A stretch of DNA of 64,000 nucleotides, taken from Streptomyces violens. GTDB taxonomy: Bacteria > Actinomycetota > Actinomycetes > Streptomycetales > Streptomycetaceae. Made by a program: the position numbers and the translations under genes. Positions within the stretch are counted from its first letter, which is position 1, and the number at the start of each line of letters is the position of its first letter. Positions 53,075-61,366 of this stretch are shown piece after piece. Below the pieces are notes generated by a model. It had not been told where the DNA came from, searched no databases, and saw only the letters and a list, made by a program, of their open reading frames with translations. The stretch lies in assembly GCF_000717745.1 (NCBI RefSeq), contig NZ_JOBH01000001.1, forward strand, positions 62,001-126,000, given 5' to 3'.

Positions 53075-54325
53075 ATGTCCACGTCCTCCCCTTCCCCCGA
53101 GCCCCTCTTCGGCGCGGACCGGCCCCGCTGGCTGCGGTGGCTGCCGTACGTCGTCGCCTTCGTGTTCACCGTCTCGCTGCTGCCGAGCACCATCCTCGTG
53201 CTGGGCAGCGACTACGGCATGAACAGCGGTCTGGCCGGTGCGCTCGGCGTCGCCCAGACCCTCCCGCTGCTGCTGGCGGTCAGCCGCCCGCTGCAGGCAT
53301 GGGGGGTGATCTACGCGGCCGACCTGGCCGCCGCGCTGGCCCTGGCGACCGTCCCCGCCGCCCCGGGCACCATCTGGCCCTGGCCGCCGCCCACGATCGT
53401 GGGGTACCTCGCCCTGTCGCTCGCCCTCGGGCTGCGCGAGCGGCGCCGTGTGCTGCTGGCCGTGTGGCTCGCCACCGGCGCGGCCGGCATCCTCTTCGGC
53501 TTCCTCCGGCCCGCCCGCTCCGACGCCACCTGGCTGCTGCTCTTCGTACTCTCCGGCGTGGTGCTGCTGCTGGCGGGCGCACTGCGGGAACGCGGCGACG
53601 CGCGGCGGCAGTTGGCGGCACAGGAAACGATCAGCGAGGCGGAGCGCGCCCGGCGCACGCTGCTGGAGGAGCGCACCCGCATCGCCCGCGAGCTGCACGA
53701 CGTCGTCGCGCACCACATGTCGGTGATCACGGTGCAGGCGGACAGCGCGCCGTACCGCCTCCAGGGGCTCCCGCCGGAAGCCGCCGAGGAGTTCGGGACG
53801 ATCGCCGCGACGGCGCGCGAGTCGCTGGGCGAGATGCGCCGGCTGCTGGGCGTGCTGCGCAGCGAGGAGAGCGAACAGCACGGCGGTCCCGAGAAGGCGC
53901 CGCAGCCGGGCCTGGATCAGCTGGAGCGGCTGGTGGAGGGGACCGTACGCGCCGGTGTGCCGGTGGAATTGACGCTCTCTCGGGCGCTCGGCGAACTCCC
54001 GCCCGCCGTCGGCCTGTCGGGGTACCGGATCGTGCAGGAGGCGCTGTCGAACGTCGTACGGCACGCGCCCGGCGCGCGCACCCGCGTCTCGGTCGCGCCG
54101 GACCGCACCGGCCTGACGGTCCTGGTCGTCAACGACCCGCCGCCGCACGCCGCCGAGCCACTGGAGACGACCGGAACGGGCCATGGACTGGTCGGAATGC
54201 GCGAGCGGGTACGCCTGTTGGGCGGCACCCTGGACACCGGTCCCCTGCCGGACGGGGGTTACCGTGTCGCCGCCCGGCTCCCGCTCACGGAGCCCCCGAC
54301 GGGGAAGGACCCGACGCGCGCATGA
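53075..54325 (+). CDS. NarL-type sensor histidine kinase
   Basis: 416 residues from ATG 53075 (TACGCT 9 nt upstream fits a leaderless start). Six hydrophobic helices in the first 175 residues form the membrane sensor. HisKA_3 follows with phospho-acceptor His208 in ARELHDVVAHHMSV, then the HATPase domain with GYRIVQEALSNVVRHAPG (N-box), VVNDPPPHA and TGHGLVGMRERVRLLGG. The stop overlaps the ATG of the response regulator by 4 nt. The signal is unknown. DUF1023 hydrolases on both sides suggest an envelope or lipid stimulus, which is inference. Confidence 0.92.
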   Translation: MSTSSPSPEPLFGADRPRWLRWLPYVVAFVFTVSLLPSTILVLGSDYGMNSGLAGALGVAQTLPLLLAVSRPLQAWGVIYAADLAAALALATVPAAPGTIWPWPPPTIVGYLALSLALGLRERRRVLLAVWLATGAAGILFGFLRPARSDATWLLLFVLSGVVLLLAGALRERGDARRQLAAQETISEAERARRTLLEERTRIARELHDVVAHHMSVITVQADSAPYRLQGLPPEAAEEFGTIAATARESLGEMRRLLGVLRSEESEQHGGPEKAPQPGLDQLERLVEGTVRAGVPVELTLSRALGELPPAVGLSGYRIVQEALSNVVRHAPGARTRVSVAPDRTGLTVLVVNDPPPHAAEPLETTGTGHGLVGMRERVRLLGGTLDTGPLPDGGYRVAARLPLTEPPTGKDPTRA

Positions 54326-55002
54326 CCACCCGCGTGATCATCGTTGACGACCAGGCCATGGTGCGGGCGGGCTTCGCCGCGCTGCTCGCCGCGCAGAGCG
54401 ACATCGACGTCGTCGGCGACGCGGCAGACGGGGTGGACGGGGTGGAGCTGAGCCGCCGCACCCACCCCGACGTGGTGCTGATGGACGTCCGGATGCCGGA
54501 GATGGACGGCCTGGAGGCGGCCAGGCAGCTGCTGTCCCCGCCCCCGGGCGTCGCGCACCGCCCGAAGGTGCTGATGCTCACCACCTTCGACGTCGACGAC
54601 TACGTATACGAAGCGCTGCGCGCCGGCGCGTCCGGCTTCCTGCTGAAGGACGCGCCGCCGGCCGATCTGATCTCCGCGGTACGGATCGTGGCGGCGGGCG
54701 AGGCGCTGCTCGCCCCCTCGGTGACCCGCCGCCTGATCGCCGACTTCGCGCGGCAGCGGCCTGCACCCCGCAAGGACCGCACCGCGCTGCGCCTGAACGG
54801 GCTCACCGCGCGCGAGACCGAGGTGCTGGAGCTGATCGCGCGCGGCCTGTCCAACCAGGAGATCGCGGCCGAACTGGTGCTGGCCGAGCAGACGGTGAAG
54901 ACCCACATCGGGCGGGTGCTGGCCAAGCTGGACCTGCGCGACCGCGCTCAGGCCGTGATCTTCGCGTACGAGTCGGGGCTGGTGACGCCGGGCGCCCCAT
55001 AG
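54322..55002 (+). CDS. NarL/FixJ response regulator
   Basis: 226 residues from ATG 54322. Receiver domain with acidic pocket Asp9/Asp10 and phospho-acceptor Asp55 in VVLMDVRMPEMDG, Thr in MLTTFD and Lys in FLLKDAPP. The C-terminal LuxR helix-turn-helix is LTARETEVLELIARGLSNQEI and AEQTVKTHIGRVLAKL (first quoted in part). Cognate to the preceding kinase. Regulon unknown; the downstream DUF1023 gene is the nearest candidate. Confidence 0.93.
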   Translation: MTTRVIIVDDQAMVRAGFAALLAAQSDIDVVGDAADGVDGVELSRRTHPDVVLMDVRMPEMDGLEAARQLLSPPPGVAHRPKVLMLTTFDVDDYVYEALRAGASGFLLKDAPPADLISAVRIVAAGEALLAPSVTRRLIADFARQRPAPRKDRTALRLNGLTARETEVLELIARGLSNQEIAAELVLAEQTVKTHIGRVLAKLDLRDRAQAVIFAYESGLVTPGAP

Positions 55003-55008
55003 GGGCGC
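54992..55008 (+). terminator. Short hairpin over the response-regulator stop
   Basis: GCGCCCC (54992-54998) and GGGGCGC (55002-55008) flank ATA. The TAG stop (55000-55002) lies in the loop. Confidence 0.5.
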
Positions 55009-55192
55009 GGGGAGCGTCGATATGCGGCTCCGCCGCGTGGGCGCGCCCAGCCACCACGGCGCCGCACCCGGCCGTGGCGGCCCACCCCCTACCCCGGTAT
55101 CACCGCGCAGTTGGCTCCATGGTGTGACGCCGCACCACCGGCCCCCTCCCTACGTTTCCCTCCGCCACGCCGCCTGGAGAGGGAGACCAAGG

Positions 55193-56407
55193 ATGCCGCC
55201 GCGCACCGCTGCGCCACGTACCACCGCGCCACAGGCCGGTACGCGGTCCGGCACACGGACCGGTAACCGGCGGCGCCGCGGGATCGCCGCCCTCCTCGTG
55301 GCGGCCGCGCTCGTCGCCGCCACCGGCGGCTGGGCCGTCGGCAGCGAGCAGACCGCCGTCACCGGACCCGCGCCGGGCGCCGCCGCCTGGCGCGCCGACC
55401 ACACGCTCGGCCGGCCGCTGCCCGACCCGGCGACCGCCTCGCCCGCCGCCGTCGCCCGCTTCTTCGCCGGTCTGACCGAGGCGGAGCGGCAACGGCTCGC
55501 CGAGCGGCACCCGATGACCGTGGGCACCTTGGACGGCGCGCCCGTACGGCTGCGCTACCGCGCGAACGCCCGCGCCCTGCGGGCCGAACGCGCCCGACTG
55601 TACGCCCGCGCAAACGACCCCGCCCGCGCCGCCGAAGAGCGCAGCCGGGCCCGCGCGCTGGCCGCCCGCTGCACCGAACTCCTCGCCCCCGGGCGGCAGA
55701 TCCTCTTCTTCGACCCGCGCGGCCGGGGCCAGGTCGCCGAGGTGTACGGAGACCTCGGCGCGGCCCGGCGCACGGCGGTGATCGTGCCCGGCTCGGACAT
55801 CGACCTCGGCTCGTTCGACCGCGAGCGGGACCGGTACGGCACCCCGACCGCCATGGCGGCCTCGCTGCGCGCCCGGATGTCCGCCGAGGACCCGGCGACG
55901 CCCACCGCGGTGATCGCCTGGGCCGGTTACACCACGCCGGTCGGGCTCGGCCCGGACGCCGCGACGGGGCGGCTCGCGGAGGCCGGCGCGCCGCGGCTGG
56001 CCCGGCTGCTGACGGGGCTCGCCGCGACCGGCGCCCCGGCGCCCGCCCTGCTCTGCCACAGCTACGGCTCGGTCGTGTGCGGCCTGGCGTCGCCCCGCGC
56101 CGGACGGAGCGCGGTCGGCGACGTGATCCTCTTCGGCTCGCCGGGGGCGCGTACGGAGCGCGCCGCCGACCTGCACGCCGGCGGGCGGGTGTGGGCGGCC
56201 CGGGACGCCTCGGACTGGATCGGCAACATCCCGAACGTCGAGGTGCTGGGCCTGGGCCATGGCACCGACCCGACCGACCCCGCGTTCGGCGCGCGCCGCG
56301 TCGCTGCCGACCGCGCCGAGGGCCACACCGGCTACCTCGTCCCCGGCACCGACTCCCTGGACGGCTTCGCCGACATCGTGCTCGGCCGCCCCTCCCGCGT
56401 GCGCTGA
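55193..56407 (+). CDS. DUF1023 alpha/beta hydrolase (paralogue B)
   Basis: 404 residues from ATG 55193 with GGAGAGGGAGACC upstream. Arg-rich head (TGNRRRRGIAALLVAAALV) gives a signal or anchor, possibly Tat. The hydrolase has QVAEVYGDLGAARRTAVIVPG, nucleophile elbow LCHSYGSVVCG (Ser290), DVILFGSPGARTERA, and GLGHGTDPTDPAFGAR. It is clearly paralogous to the 50696 gene along the whole length. Probably exported esterase or lipase. It lies 26 nt before the acyltransferase gene, so the two probably share a transcript. Confidence 0.85.
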   Translation: MPPRTAAPRTTAPQAGTRSGTRTGNRRRRGIAALLVAAALVAATGGWAVGSEQTAVTGPAPGAAAWRADHTLGRPLPDPATASPAAVARFFAGLTEAERQRLAERHPMTVGTLDGAPVRLRYRANARALRAERARLYARANDPARAAEERSRARALAARCTELLAPGRQILFFDPRGRGQVAEVYGDLGAARRTAVIVPGSDIDLGSFDRERDRYGTPTAMAASLRARMSAEDPATPTAVIAWAGYTTPVGLGPDAATGRLAEAGAPRLARLLTGLAATGAPAPALLCHSYGSVVCGLASPRAGRSAVGDVILFGSPGARTERAADLHAGGRVWAARDASDWIGNIPNVEVLGLGHGTDPTDPAFGARRVAADRAEGHTGYLVPGTDSLDGFADIVLGRPSRVR

Positions 56408-56433
56408 GCACGCCCTCGGCCAAGGAGACCGCC

Positions 56434-57711
56434 ATGACCACCGCGTTACCGAACCCCGGAGAGCAGCACGGCCCGCTCCGCAGGGCCGTGGCCGCCGTCG
56501 AGCGCCGCACCCCCGCACACCGCGACCGCGGGATCGACGGGCTGCGAGCGCTCGCGCTGCTCGCCGTGCCGACCGGGCACTGGCTGGCCGGCGGCTTCAC
56601 CCGGGACGCCGACGGCGCACTGCACAACGCCAGCGCGCTGTCCGCACTCGGCTTCCTCGCGCCGGTGAGCTGGGTGCTCCAGCTACTGGGGATCTTCTTC
56701 CTGGTCGGCGGGTACTCCTCGGTGCTGTCCTACCGGCGCGCGAGCGGGCGCGGGGAGTCCACCGCGCGCTGGCTGAGCGGCCGGCTGGCCCGCCTGGGCC
56801 GCCCGGCGCTCGCCGTAACGGCCATATGGGCGCTGCTGATCGGGGTACTGTCCGCCGTCGGGGTGCCGGAGGCGACGCTGCGGACGGGGGCGACGCTGGT
56901 CGTGCAGCCGTTGTGGTTCGTGGGCGTGTACGCCGGGGTCACGGCGCTCACGCCGTACTGCGTGCGCGCCGCGCGCCGGCTCGGACCATGGTCGGCCGCG
57001 CCGCTGTTCGCGGCCGTCGCGGTGGTCGACTTCCTGCGGTACGGCCCGTACGCCGCCGCCGTACCGTCCTGGCTCGCGCTGCTCAACCTGCTCCCCGGCT
57101 GGCTGTTCGCGTACCAACTCGGCGTCTGCTGGGGCGAAGGAGCCACCCCCACGCCGTCCGGACAGCGGCAGCGGGGAAGGCTCGGCAGGCGCGCCGCGTG
57201 GACGCTGCTGACCGGCGGCGCGGCCGTGTTCGCCGTCCTCCTCCTGGTCTTCCACTACCCCGCGAGCATGGTCGGCGTCCCGGGCACCGCCCGGACGAAC
57301 TCGCACCCGCCGTCGCTGCTGGTCCCGGCGCTGGCGGCGATACAGTGCGGGGCCGCCGTCCTGCTGCGGGACCGGATCGCCGCGCTGCTGCGCCGGCCGG
57401 CGCTGTGGGCGCCGGTCGTGGTCGTCAACCTCTGCGCGATGACCGTCTTCTGCTGGCACCAGACCGCGATGCTGGCGGTAGCGGTGCCGTCGTCGTACTT
57501 CGGCCCGCTCCCCGGCCTGACCACGCCGCCCGACTCAGCGGCCTGGCTGCTCACCCGCCTGGTCTGGCTCCCCCTCTTCGCCCTGACGCTGGCCGCCCTC
57601 ACCCTCGTCACCCGCCGCTTCGAAGCCCCTTGGAGCGCGAGCCGCGCCCTGCGCGCCACCACCGCGGCCCTCTCCGCCAGCTTCGCCCTCTTCGCCCTGG
57701 GTATGGGATGA
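56434..57711 (+). CDS. Acyltransferase family 3 membrane protein
   Basis: 425 residues from ATG 56434 with AAGGAGACC upstream. About ten membrane helices. The family-3 start is RDRGIDGLRALALLAVPTGHW, the His of which corresponds to the conserved catalytic His; GIFFLVGGYSSVLSYRRA and WFVGVYAGVTALTPYCVR follow. These enzymes acylate exported sugars, lipids or peptidoglycan using acyl-CoA from inside. The gene is 26 nt after DUF1023 paralogue B, so an acylate/de-esterify pair can be imagined but is not shown. Confidence 0.85.
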   Translation: MTTALPNPGEQHGPLRRAVAAVERRTPAHRDRGIDGLRALALLAVPTGHWLAGGFTRDADGALHNASALSALGFLAPVSWVLQLLGIFFLVGGYSSVLSYRRASGRGESTARWLSGRLARLGRPALAVTAIWALLIGVLSAVGVPEATLRTGATLVVQPLWFVGVYAGVTALTPYCVRAARRLGPWSAAPLFAAVAVVDFLRYGPYAAAVPSWLALLNLLPGWLFAYQLGVCWGEGATPTPSGQRQRGRLGRRAAWTLLTGGAAVFAVLLLVFHYPASMVGVPGTARTNSHPPSLLVPALAAIQCGAAVLLRDRIAALLRRPALWAPVVVVNLCAMTVFCWHQTAMLAVAVPSSYFGPLPGLTTPPDSAAWLLTRLVWLPLFALTLAALTLVTRRFEAPWSASRALRATTAALSASFALFALGMG

Positions 57712-57817
57712 GTGGGGCCCTCCCCCACGCCCCAAGTAGGCGCCCCGCCCCCGCCCCAAACCACCCGCACGTGCCCCGCCCCCGCCCCGCTCTCTCCGCA
57801 GGCAGGGCTCAGCCACG

Positions 57818-58318
57818 TCAGAGCTCACCCTCCGATCCCAGGCGGGCGTCGGCGTACAGGTCGATCTTGTAGTCCAGGACGGCCAGCGTGTCGCGCAGTT
57901 CGTCGATCCGCTGCCGGACGTCCTCACGGTGTGCCGTGAGGAGCCGCTCCCGTGCGGCGAAGGTCGCCGGGCCTTCGCGGACCAGTTCGGCGTAGCGGAC
58001 CATGTCGGCGACCGGCATGCCGGTCAGCCGTAGCTTGCCCACCAGGGACAGCCAGTCCAGGTCACGGTTGGTGAAGCGGCGCTGCCCGGTGTGGGTGCGG
58101 TCGACGTGCGGCATCAGGCCGATGCGTTCGTACCAGCGCAGGGTGTGGGCGCTGAGCCCGGTGAGGCCGACGACCTCGCTGATCGTGTACTGGTCCTGGC
58201 CGTCCGGCCGCCGTGGACCGTCCCGCAGGCCGGCGCAGTTGCGCGGCTTCGCCGGGGCCGTGACCGGAGCGCTCTCCATGACCGTCATGCCGTCTCTCCC
58301 GTTCGCCGTTTCGCTCAC
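57818..58318 (-). CDS. MerR-family regulator
   Basis: 166 residues from GTG 58318, which lies about where transcription from its 19-bp-spaced promoter should begin, so it is probably leaderless. ATG 58288 with GGGAGAG upstream is the alternative. The HTH is YTISEVVGLTGLSAHTLRWY and ERIGLMPHVDRTHTGQRRF, followed by a dimerisation helix with ERLLTAHREDVRQRIDEL. There is no Cys metal site, so it is not a metal sensor of the MerR/CueR kind. Target: its own promoter dyad and perhaps the divergent serine hydrolase. Confidence 0.9.
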   Translation of the reverse strand: MSETANGRDGMTVMESAPVTAPAKPRNCAGLRDGPRRPDGQDQYTISEVVGLTGLSAHTLRWYERIGLMPHVDRTHTGQRRFTNRDLDWLSLVGKLRLTGMPVADMVRYAELVREGPATFAARERLLTAHREDVRQRIDELRDTLAVLDYKIDLYADARLGSEGEL

Positions 58319-58328
58319 GCCGCTGACA

Positions 58329-58359
58329 ACGCTAAAGAGCTGGAGTGCACTCCAAGCAA
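58329..58359 (-). promoter_or_regulatory. MerR-type promoter with 19-bp spacer and dyad
   Basis: On the minus strand, -35 TTGCTT (58359-58354) and -10 TAGCGT (58334-58329) are 19 nt apart. The spacer contains the perfect palindrome GGAGTGCACTCC (58342-58353), the standard MerR architecture in which the bound protein twists the over-long spacer. Confidence 0.75.
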
Positions 58360-58401
58360 GCGAAGACTTGGCGCAATCTTGAGGAAGTTACGCTGGGCGC
58401 C

Positions 58402-59226
58402 ATGGAGAGCCTGCGGATGATCGAGAACTGGCCGGTGCCCACTGCTGCGGCGGTCGTCGTACGAGCCGACGGCACGGTGGCCGGTGCGCACGGGCCGCAG
58501 GAGCACCGCTTCGCGCTGGCCTCCGTGACCAAGCCGCTGGCCGCGTACGCGGCGCTGCTCGCGGTGGAGGAGGGCGCGGTCGAGCTGGACGAGCCGGCAG
58601 GCCCGGACGGCGCCACGGTACGGCATCTGCTCGCGCACACGTCCGGGCTGGCGTTCGACGAGGACCGGGTGATGGCCGCGCCCGGTTCGCGGCGGATCTA
58701 CTCCAACGCCGGTTTCGAGGCGCTGGGCGAGCACCTCACGAAGGCCACGGACATCCCCTTCCCGCAGTACCTGAAGGAGGCCGTGCTCGATCCGCTGGGC
58801 ATGACGGCGACCGAGCTGCCGGAGGGCGGTTCGCCGGCCAAGGACGGCGTGTCGACCGCCGCCGACCTGGCGCGCTTCGGCGCCGAGCTGCTGGCGCCGC
58901 GGCTGCTGGCGCGCGAGACGCTGGACGCGGCGACGTCGGTGGTCTTCCCGGGGCTGTCGGGCGTGCTGCCGGGGTACGGCAACCAGAAGCCGAACGACTG
59001 GGGGCTGGGCTTCGAGATCCGGGACGGAAAGGCGCCGCACTGGACGGGCGCCGGGTCCTCGCCGCGTACATTCGGGCACTTCGGACAGGCCGGAACGTTC
59101 CTGTGGGTGGACCCGGACGCGGGCGCCGCCTGCGCCGCGCTCGCGGACCGCGCGTTCGGGCCGTGGGCGATCGAGGCGTGGCCGCCCTTCACGGACGCGG
59201 TACTGGCGGACCTGCGGGCGGCCTGA
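58402..59226 (+). CDS. Serine hydrolase, class C beta-lactamase/PBP4 fold
   Basis: 274 residues from ATG 58402; TACGCT 7 nt upstream suggests a leaderless start. The S-x-x-K motif is ASVTKPL, the Y-x-N is RIYSNAGF, and TVRHLLAHTSGL and HFGQAGTFLW (third box variant HFGQAG) complete the fold. No signal peptide, so cytoplasmic. Probably an esterase or peptidase rather than a true beta-lactamase. Divergent from the MerR gene whose dyad lies about 50 bp upstream. Confidence 0.88.
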   Translation: MESLRMIENWPVPTAAAVVVRADGTVAGAHGPQEHRFALASVTKPLAAYAALLAVEEGAVELDEPAGPDGATVRHLLAHTSGLAFDEDRVMAAPGSRRIYSNAGFEALGEHLTKATDIPFPQYLKEAVLDPLGMTATELPEGGSPAKDGVSTAADLARFGAELLAPRLLARETLDAATSVVFPGLSGVLPGYGNQKPNDWGLGFEIRDGKAPHWTGAGSSPRTFGHFGQAGTFLWVDPDAGAACAALADRAFGPWAIEAWPPFTDAVLADLRAA

Positions 59227-59242
59227 GGCCGGGGCACACACC

Positions 59243-59935
59243 TCAGCCGTACGTGGGCTCCTCCCGCATCTCCCACATCAGGAGCTCCGCCGCCGACTCC
59301 GCGGTCAGCTCCAGCTCCTTGGCGTCGGTGACGCGCGCCGCGTCGCCCGCCTCCAGCAGCGCCGGGCCGCCGTCGGTGAGCGCGTCGCCGAGGCGTACCG
59401 CGCCGCGTACGACGTGCACGTAGATCCGCGCGCCGTCCGGTACGGCCGTACGGTCGCCCGCGGCGAGCCGCCGTACGTGCAGCATCGCGTCGGCGCGCGG
59501 CACGGCGTACGGGGTGCCGTCGGCGATGCCGCGCACCACTTCGTAGTCGGGCTCGCCGCCGGAGGCGGTGGGGGCCAGCCACATCTGGACGAAGCGCAGC
59601 GGTGCGTCGGAGTCGTTGCGTTCGACGTGCCGTACGCCGGCGGCGGAGCTGAGCCGCTGGACGTCGCCGGGCCGTACGAGCGTCTCGTGCCCGGTGGTGT
59701 CGCGGTGGGTCAGTTCGCCCTCGACGACCCAGGTGATGATCTCGGTGTTGCTGTGCGGGTGTTCGTCGAAGCCGGCGCCGGGTGCGAGGCGCTCCTCGTT
59801 GCAGGCGATCATCGCGCCGAAGCGGATGTTGTCGGGGTCGTAGTGCGGTCCGAAGGAGAAGGCGTGCCGCGTGTCGATGCCGGCGTCGGCGTCCCCGCCC
59901 CGGTACCGCTCGTCGCTTCTCCGTACCTCGATCAC
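59243..59935 (-). CDS. Pirin family (YhhW-like) cupin
   Basis: 230 residues from GTG 59935. Bicupin: the first domain has the metal set FDEHPHSNTEIITWVVEGEL and HRDTTGHE (three His and one Glu) and PGDVQRLSSAAGVRHVERN. The second, metal-free half has DGARIYVHVVRGAVRLG. E. coli YhhW has quercetinase activity, so a redox or dioxygenase role is possible; pirins also act as regulators. Convergent with the serine-hydrolase gene (16-nt gap). Confidence 0.88.
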   Translation of the reverse strand: MIEVRRSDERYRGGDADAGIDTRHAFSFGPHYDPDNIRFGAMIACNEERLAPGAGFDEHPHSNTEIITWVVEGELTHRDTTGHETLVRPGDVQRLSSAAGVRHVERNDSDAPLRFVQMWLAPTASGGEPDYEVVRGIADGTPYAVPRADAMLHVRRLAAGDRTAVPDGARIYVHVVRGAVRLGDALTDGGPALLEAGDAARVTDAKELELTAESAAELLMWEMREEPTYG

Positions 59936-60086
59936 CCGTGTCCGCCTTTCCTGGCTTTCCTGATCCGAGCCGGCCGGCCCCGGTCGAGGCCCCGGCCGGG
60001 GGCCCGCGGGGGCAGCCCCCGGGCAACACAGCATTCAGCCACCGTAGCCCCACCGCGCCACCACCCCGCCCCGATAAGGCAGGCTT

Positions 60087-61277
60087 GTGCCCGTGTCTGA
60101 ACCCGCATCGCACGACGCCCACCCGCACTCCGCGACCCTGCGCCGCCTGGAGAAGTCCTCCGGCAAGCTCGCGGCCCATGCCATCGCCCGCATGGACGAG
60201 ACACTGCCGTGGTACCGGGCGATGCCGCCGGAGAACCGGTCGTGGATCGGTCTGGTGGCGCAGGCGGGCATCGCGGCCTTCACCGAGTGGTTCCGGCATC
60301 CGGAGACGCCGCAGGCGATCTCCACGGACGTCTTCGGTACGGCGCCGCGCGAGCTGACGCGGGCGATCACGCTGCGGCAGACCGTGGAGATGGTCCGCAC
60401 CACGATCGAGGTCATGGAGACGGCGATCGACGATGTCGCCGCTCCGGGTGACGAATCGGTGCTGCGCGAGGCGCTGCTGGTGTACGCGCGGGAGATCGCC
60501 TTCGCGACCGCACAGGTCTACGCGCAGGCCGCGGAGGCCCGGGGCGCCTGGGACGCGCGGCTGGAGTCGCTGGTCGTCAACGCCGTGCTGTCCGGTGAGG
60601 CGGACGAGGGCGCGGTGTCCCGGGCCGCGGCGCTGGGCTGGAACTCCCCGGAGCATGTCGCGGTGGTGCTCGGTACGGCCCCGGACGGGGACAGCGAGCT
60701 GACGGTCGAGGCGATCCGGCGGGCTGCGCGGCACGCGAAGCTGCAGGTGCTGACGGGCGTGCTCGGGACCCGGCTGGTGGTGATCGCGGGCGGTTCGGAC
60801 GAGCCGCTGAAGGCGGCGAAAGCACTGATCGGGCCGTTCGCGGCGGGTCCCGTGGTGGCGGGCCCGGTGGTCTCGGACCTGCTGGCGGCGACGCGGTCGG
60901 CGCAGGCAGCGGCGGCGGGCCTGAAGGCGTGCGCGGCGTGGCCGGACGCGCCGCGGCCGGTACTGGCGGACGATCTGCTGCCGGAGCGCGCGATGGCCGG
61001 GGACCCGGCAGCGCGCGATCAGCTGGTGGAGGAGATCTACAGACCACTGGAGGAAGCAGGCAGCGCCCTCCTCGAAACCTTGAGCGTCTATCTGGAGCAG
61101 GCGAGCAGCCTGGAGGGGGCGGCGCGGATGCTCTTCGTCCACCCCAACACCGTGCGCTACCGGCTCCGACGTGTGACCGACGTCACCGGATGGTCGCCGT
61201 CCGATGTCCGCTCGGCGTTCACCTTGCGTATCGCCCTCATCCTGGGGCGTCTGGCCGACGGTGAGGCGCAACCCTAA
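60087..61277 (+). CDS. fasR: FasR, activator of the fatty-acid synthase operon
   Basis: 396 residues from GTG 60087 (or GTG 60093). The gene lies directly upstream of fabD, the position of FasR in Streptomyces (SCO2386 in S. coelicolor), where it activates fabD-fabH-acpP-fabF. The N-terminus begins with a helical domain (RRLEKSSGKLAAHAIARMDE), the middle carries ETPQAISTDVFGTAPRELTR, and the C-terminal PucR-type helix-turn-helix reads SLEGAARMLFVHPNTVRYRL. The assignment rests on context and on family motifs. Confidence 0.88.
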   Translation: MPVSEPASHDAHPHSATLRRLEKSSGKLAAHAIARMDETLPWYRAMPPENRSWIGLVAQAGIAAFTEWFRHPETPQAISTDVFGTAPRELTRAITLRQTVEMVRTTIEVMETAIDDVAAPGDESVLREALLVYAREIAFATAQVYAQAAEARGAWDARLESLVVNAVLSGEADEGAVSRAAALGWNSPEHVAVVLGTAPDGDSELTVEAIRRAARHAKLQVLTGVLGTRLVVIAGGSDEPLKAAKALIGPFAAGPVVAGPVVSDLLAATRSAQAAAAGLKACAAWPDAPRPVLADDLLPERAMAGDPAARDQLVEEIYRPLEEAGSALLETLSVYLEQASSLEGAARMLFVHPNTVRYRLRRVTDVTGWSPSDVRSAFTLRIALILGRLADGEAQP

Positions 61278-61366
61278 GCTTTTGTCGGACACCCACAATT
61301 ACCCCGATGGTTCTTCGTCCCTGTCCCCACGGGCGGGCGGGACCTCCCACAAGAGAGAGTGTGAGA

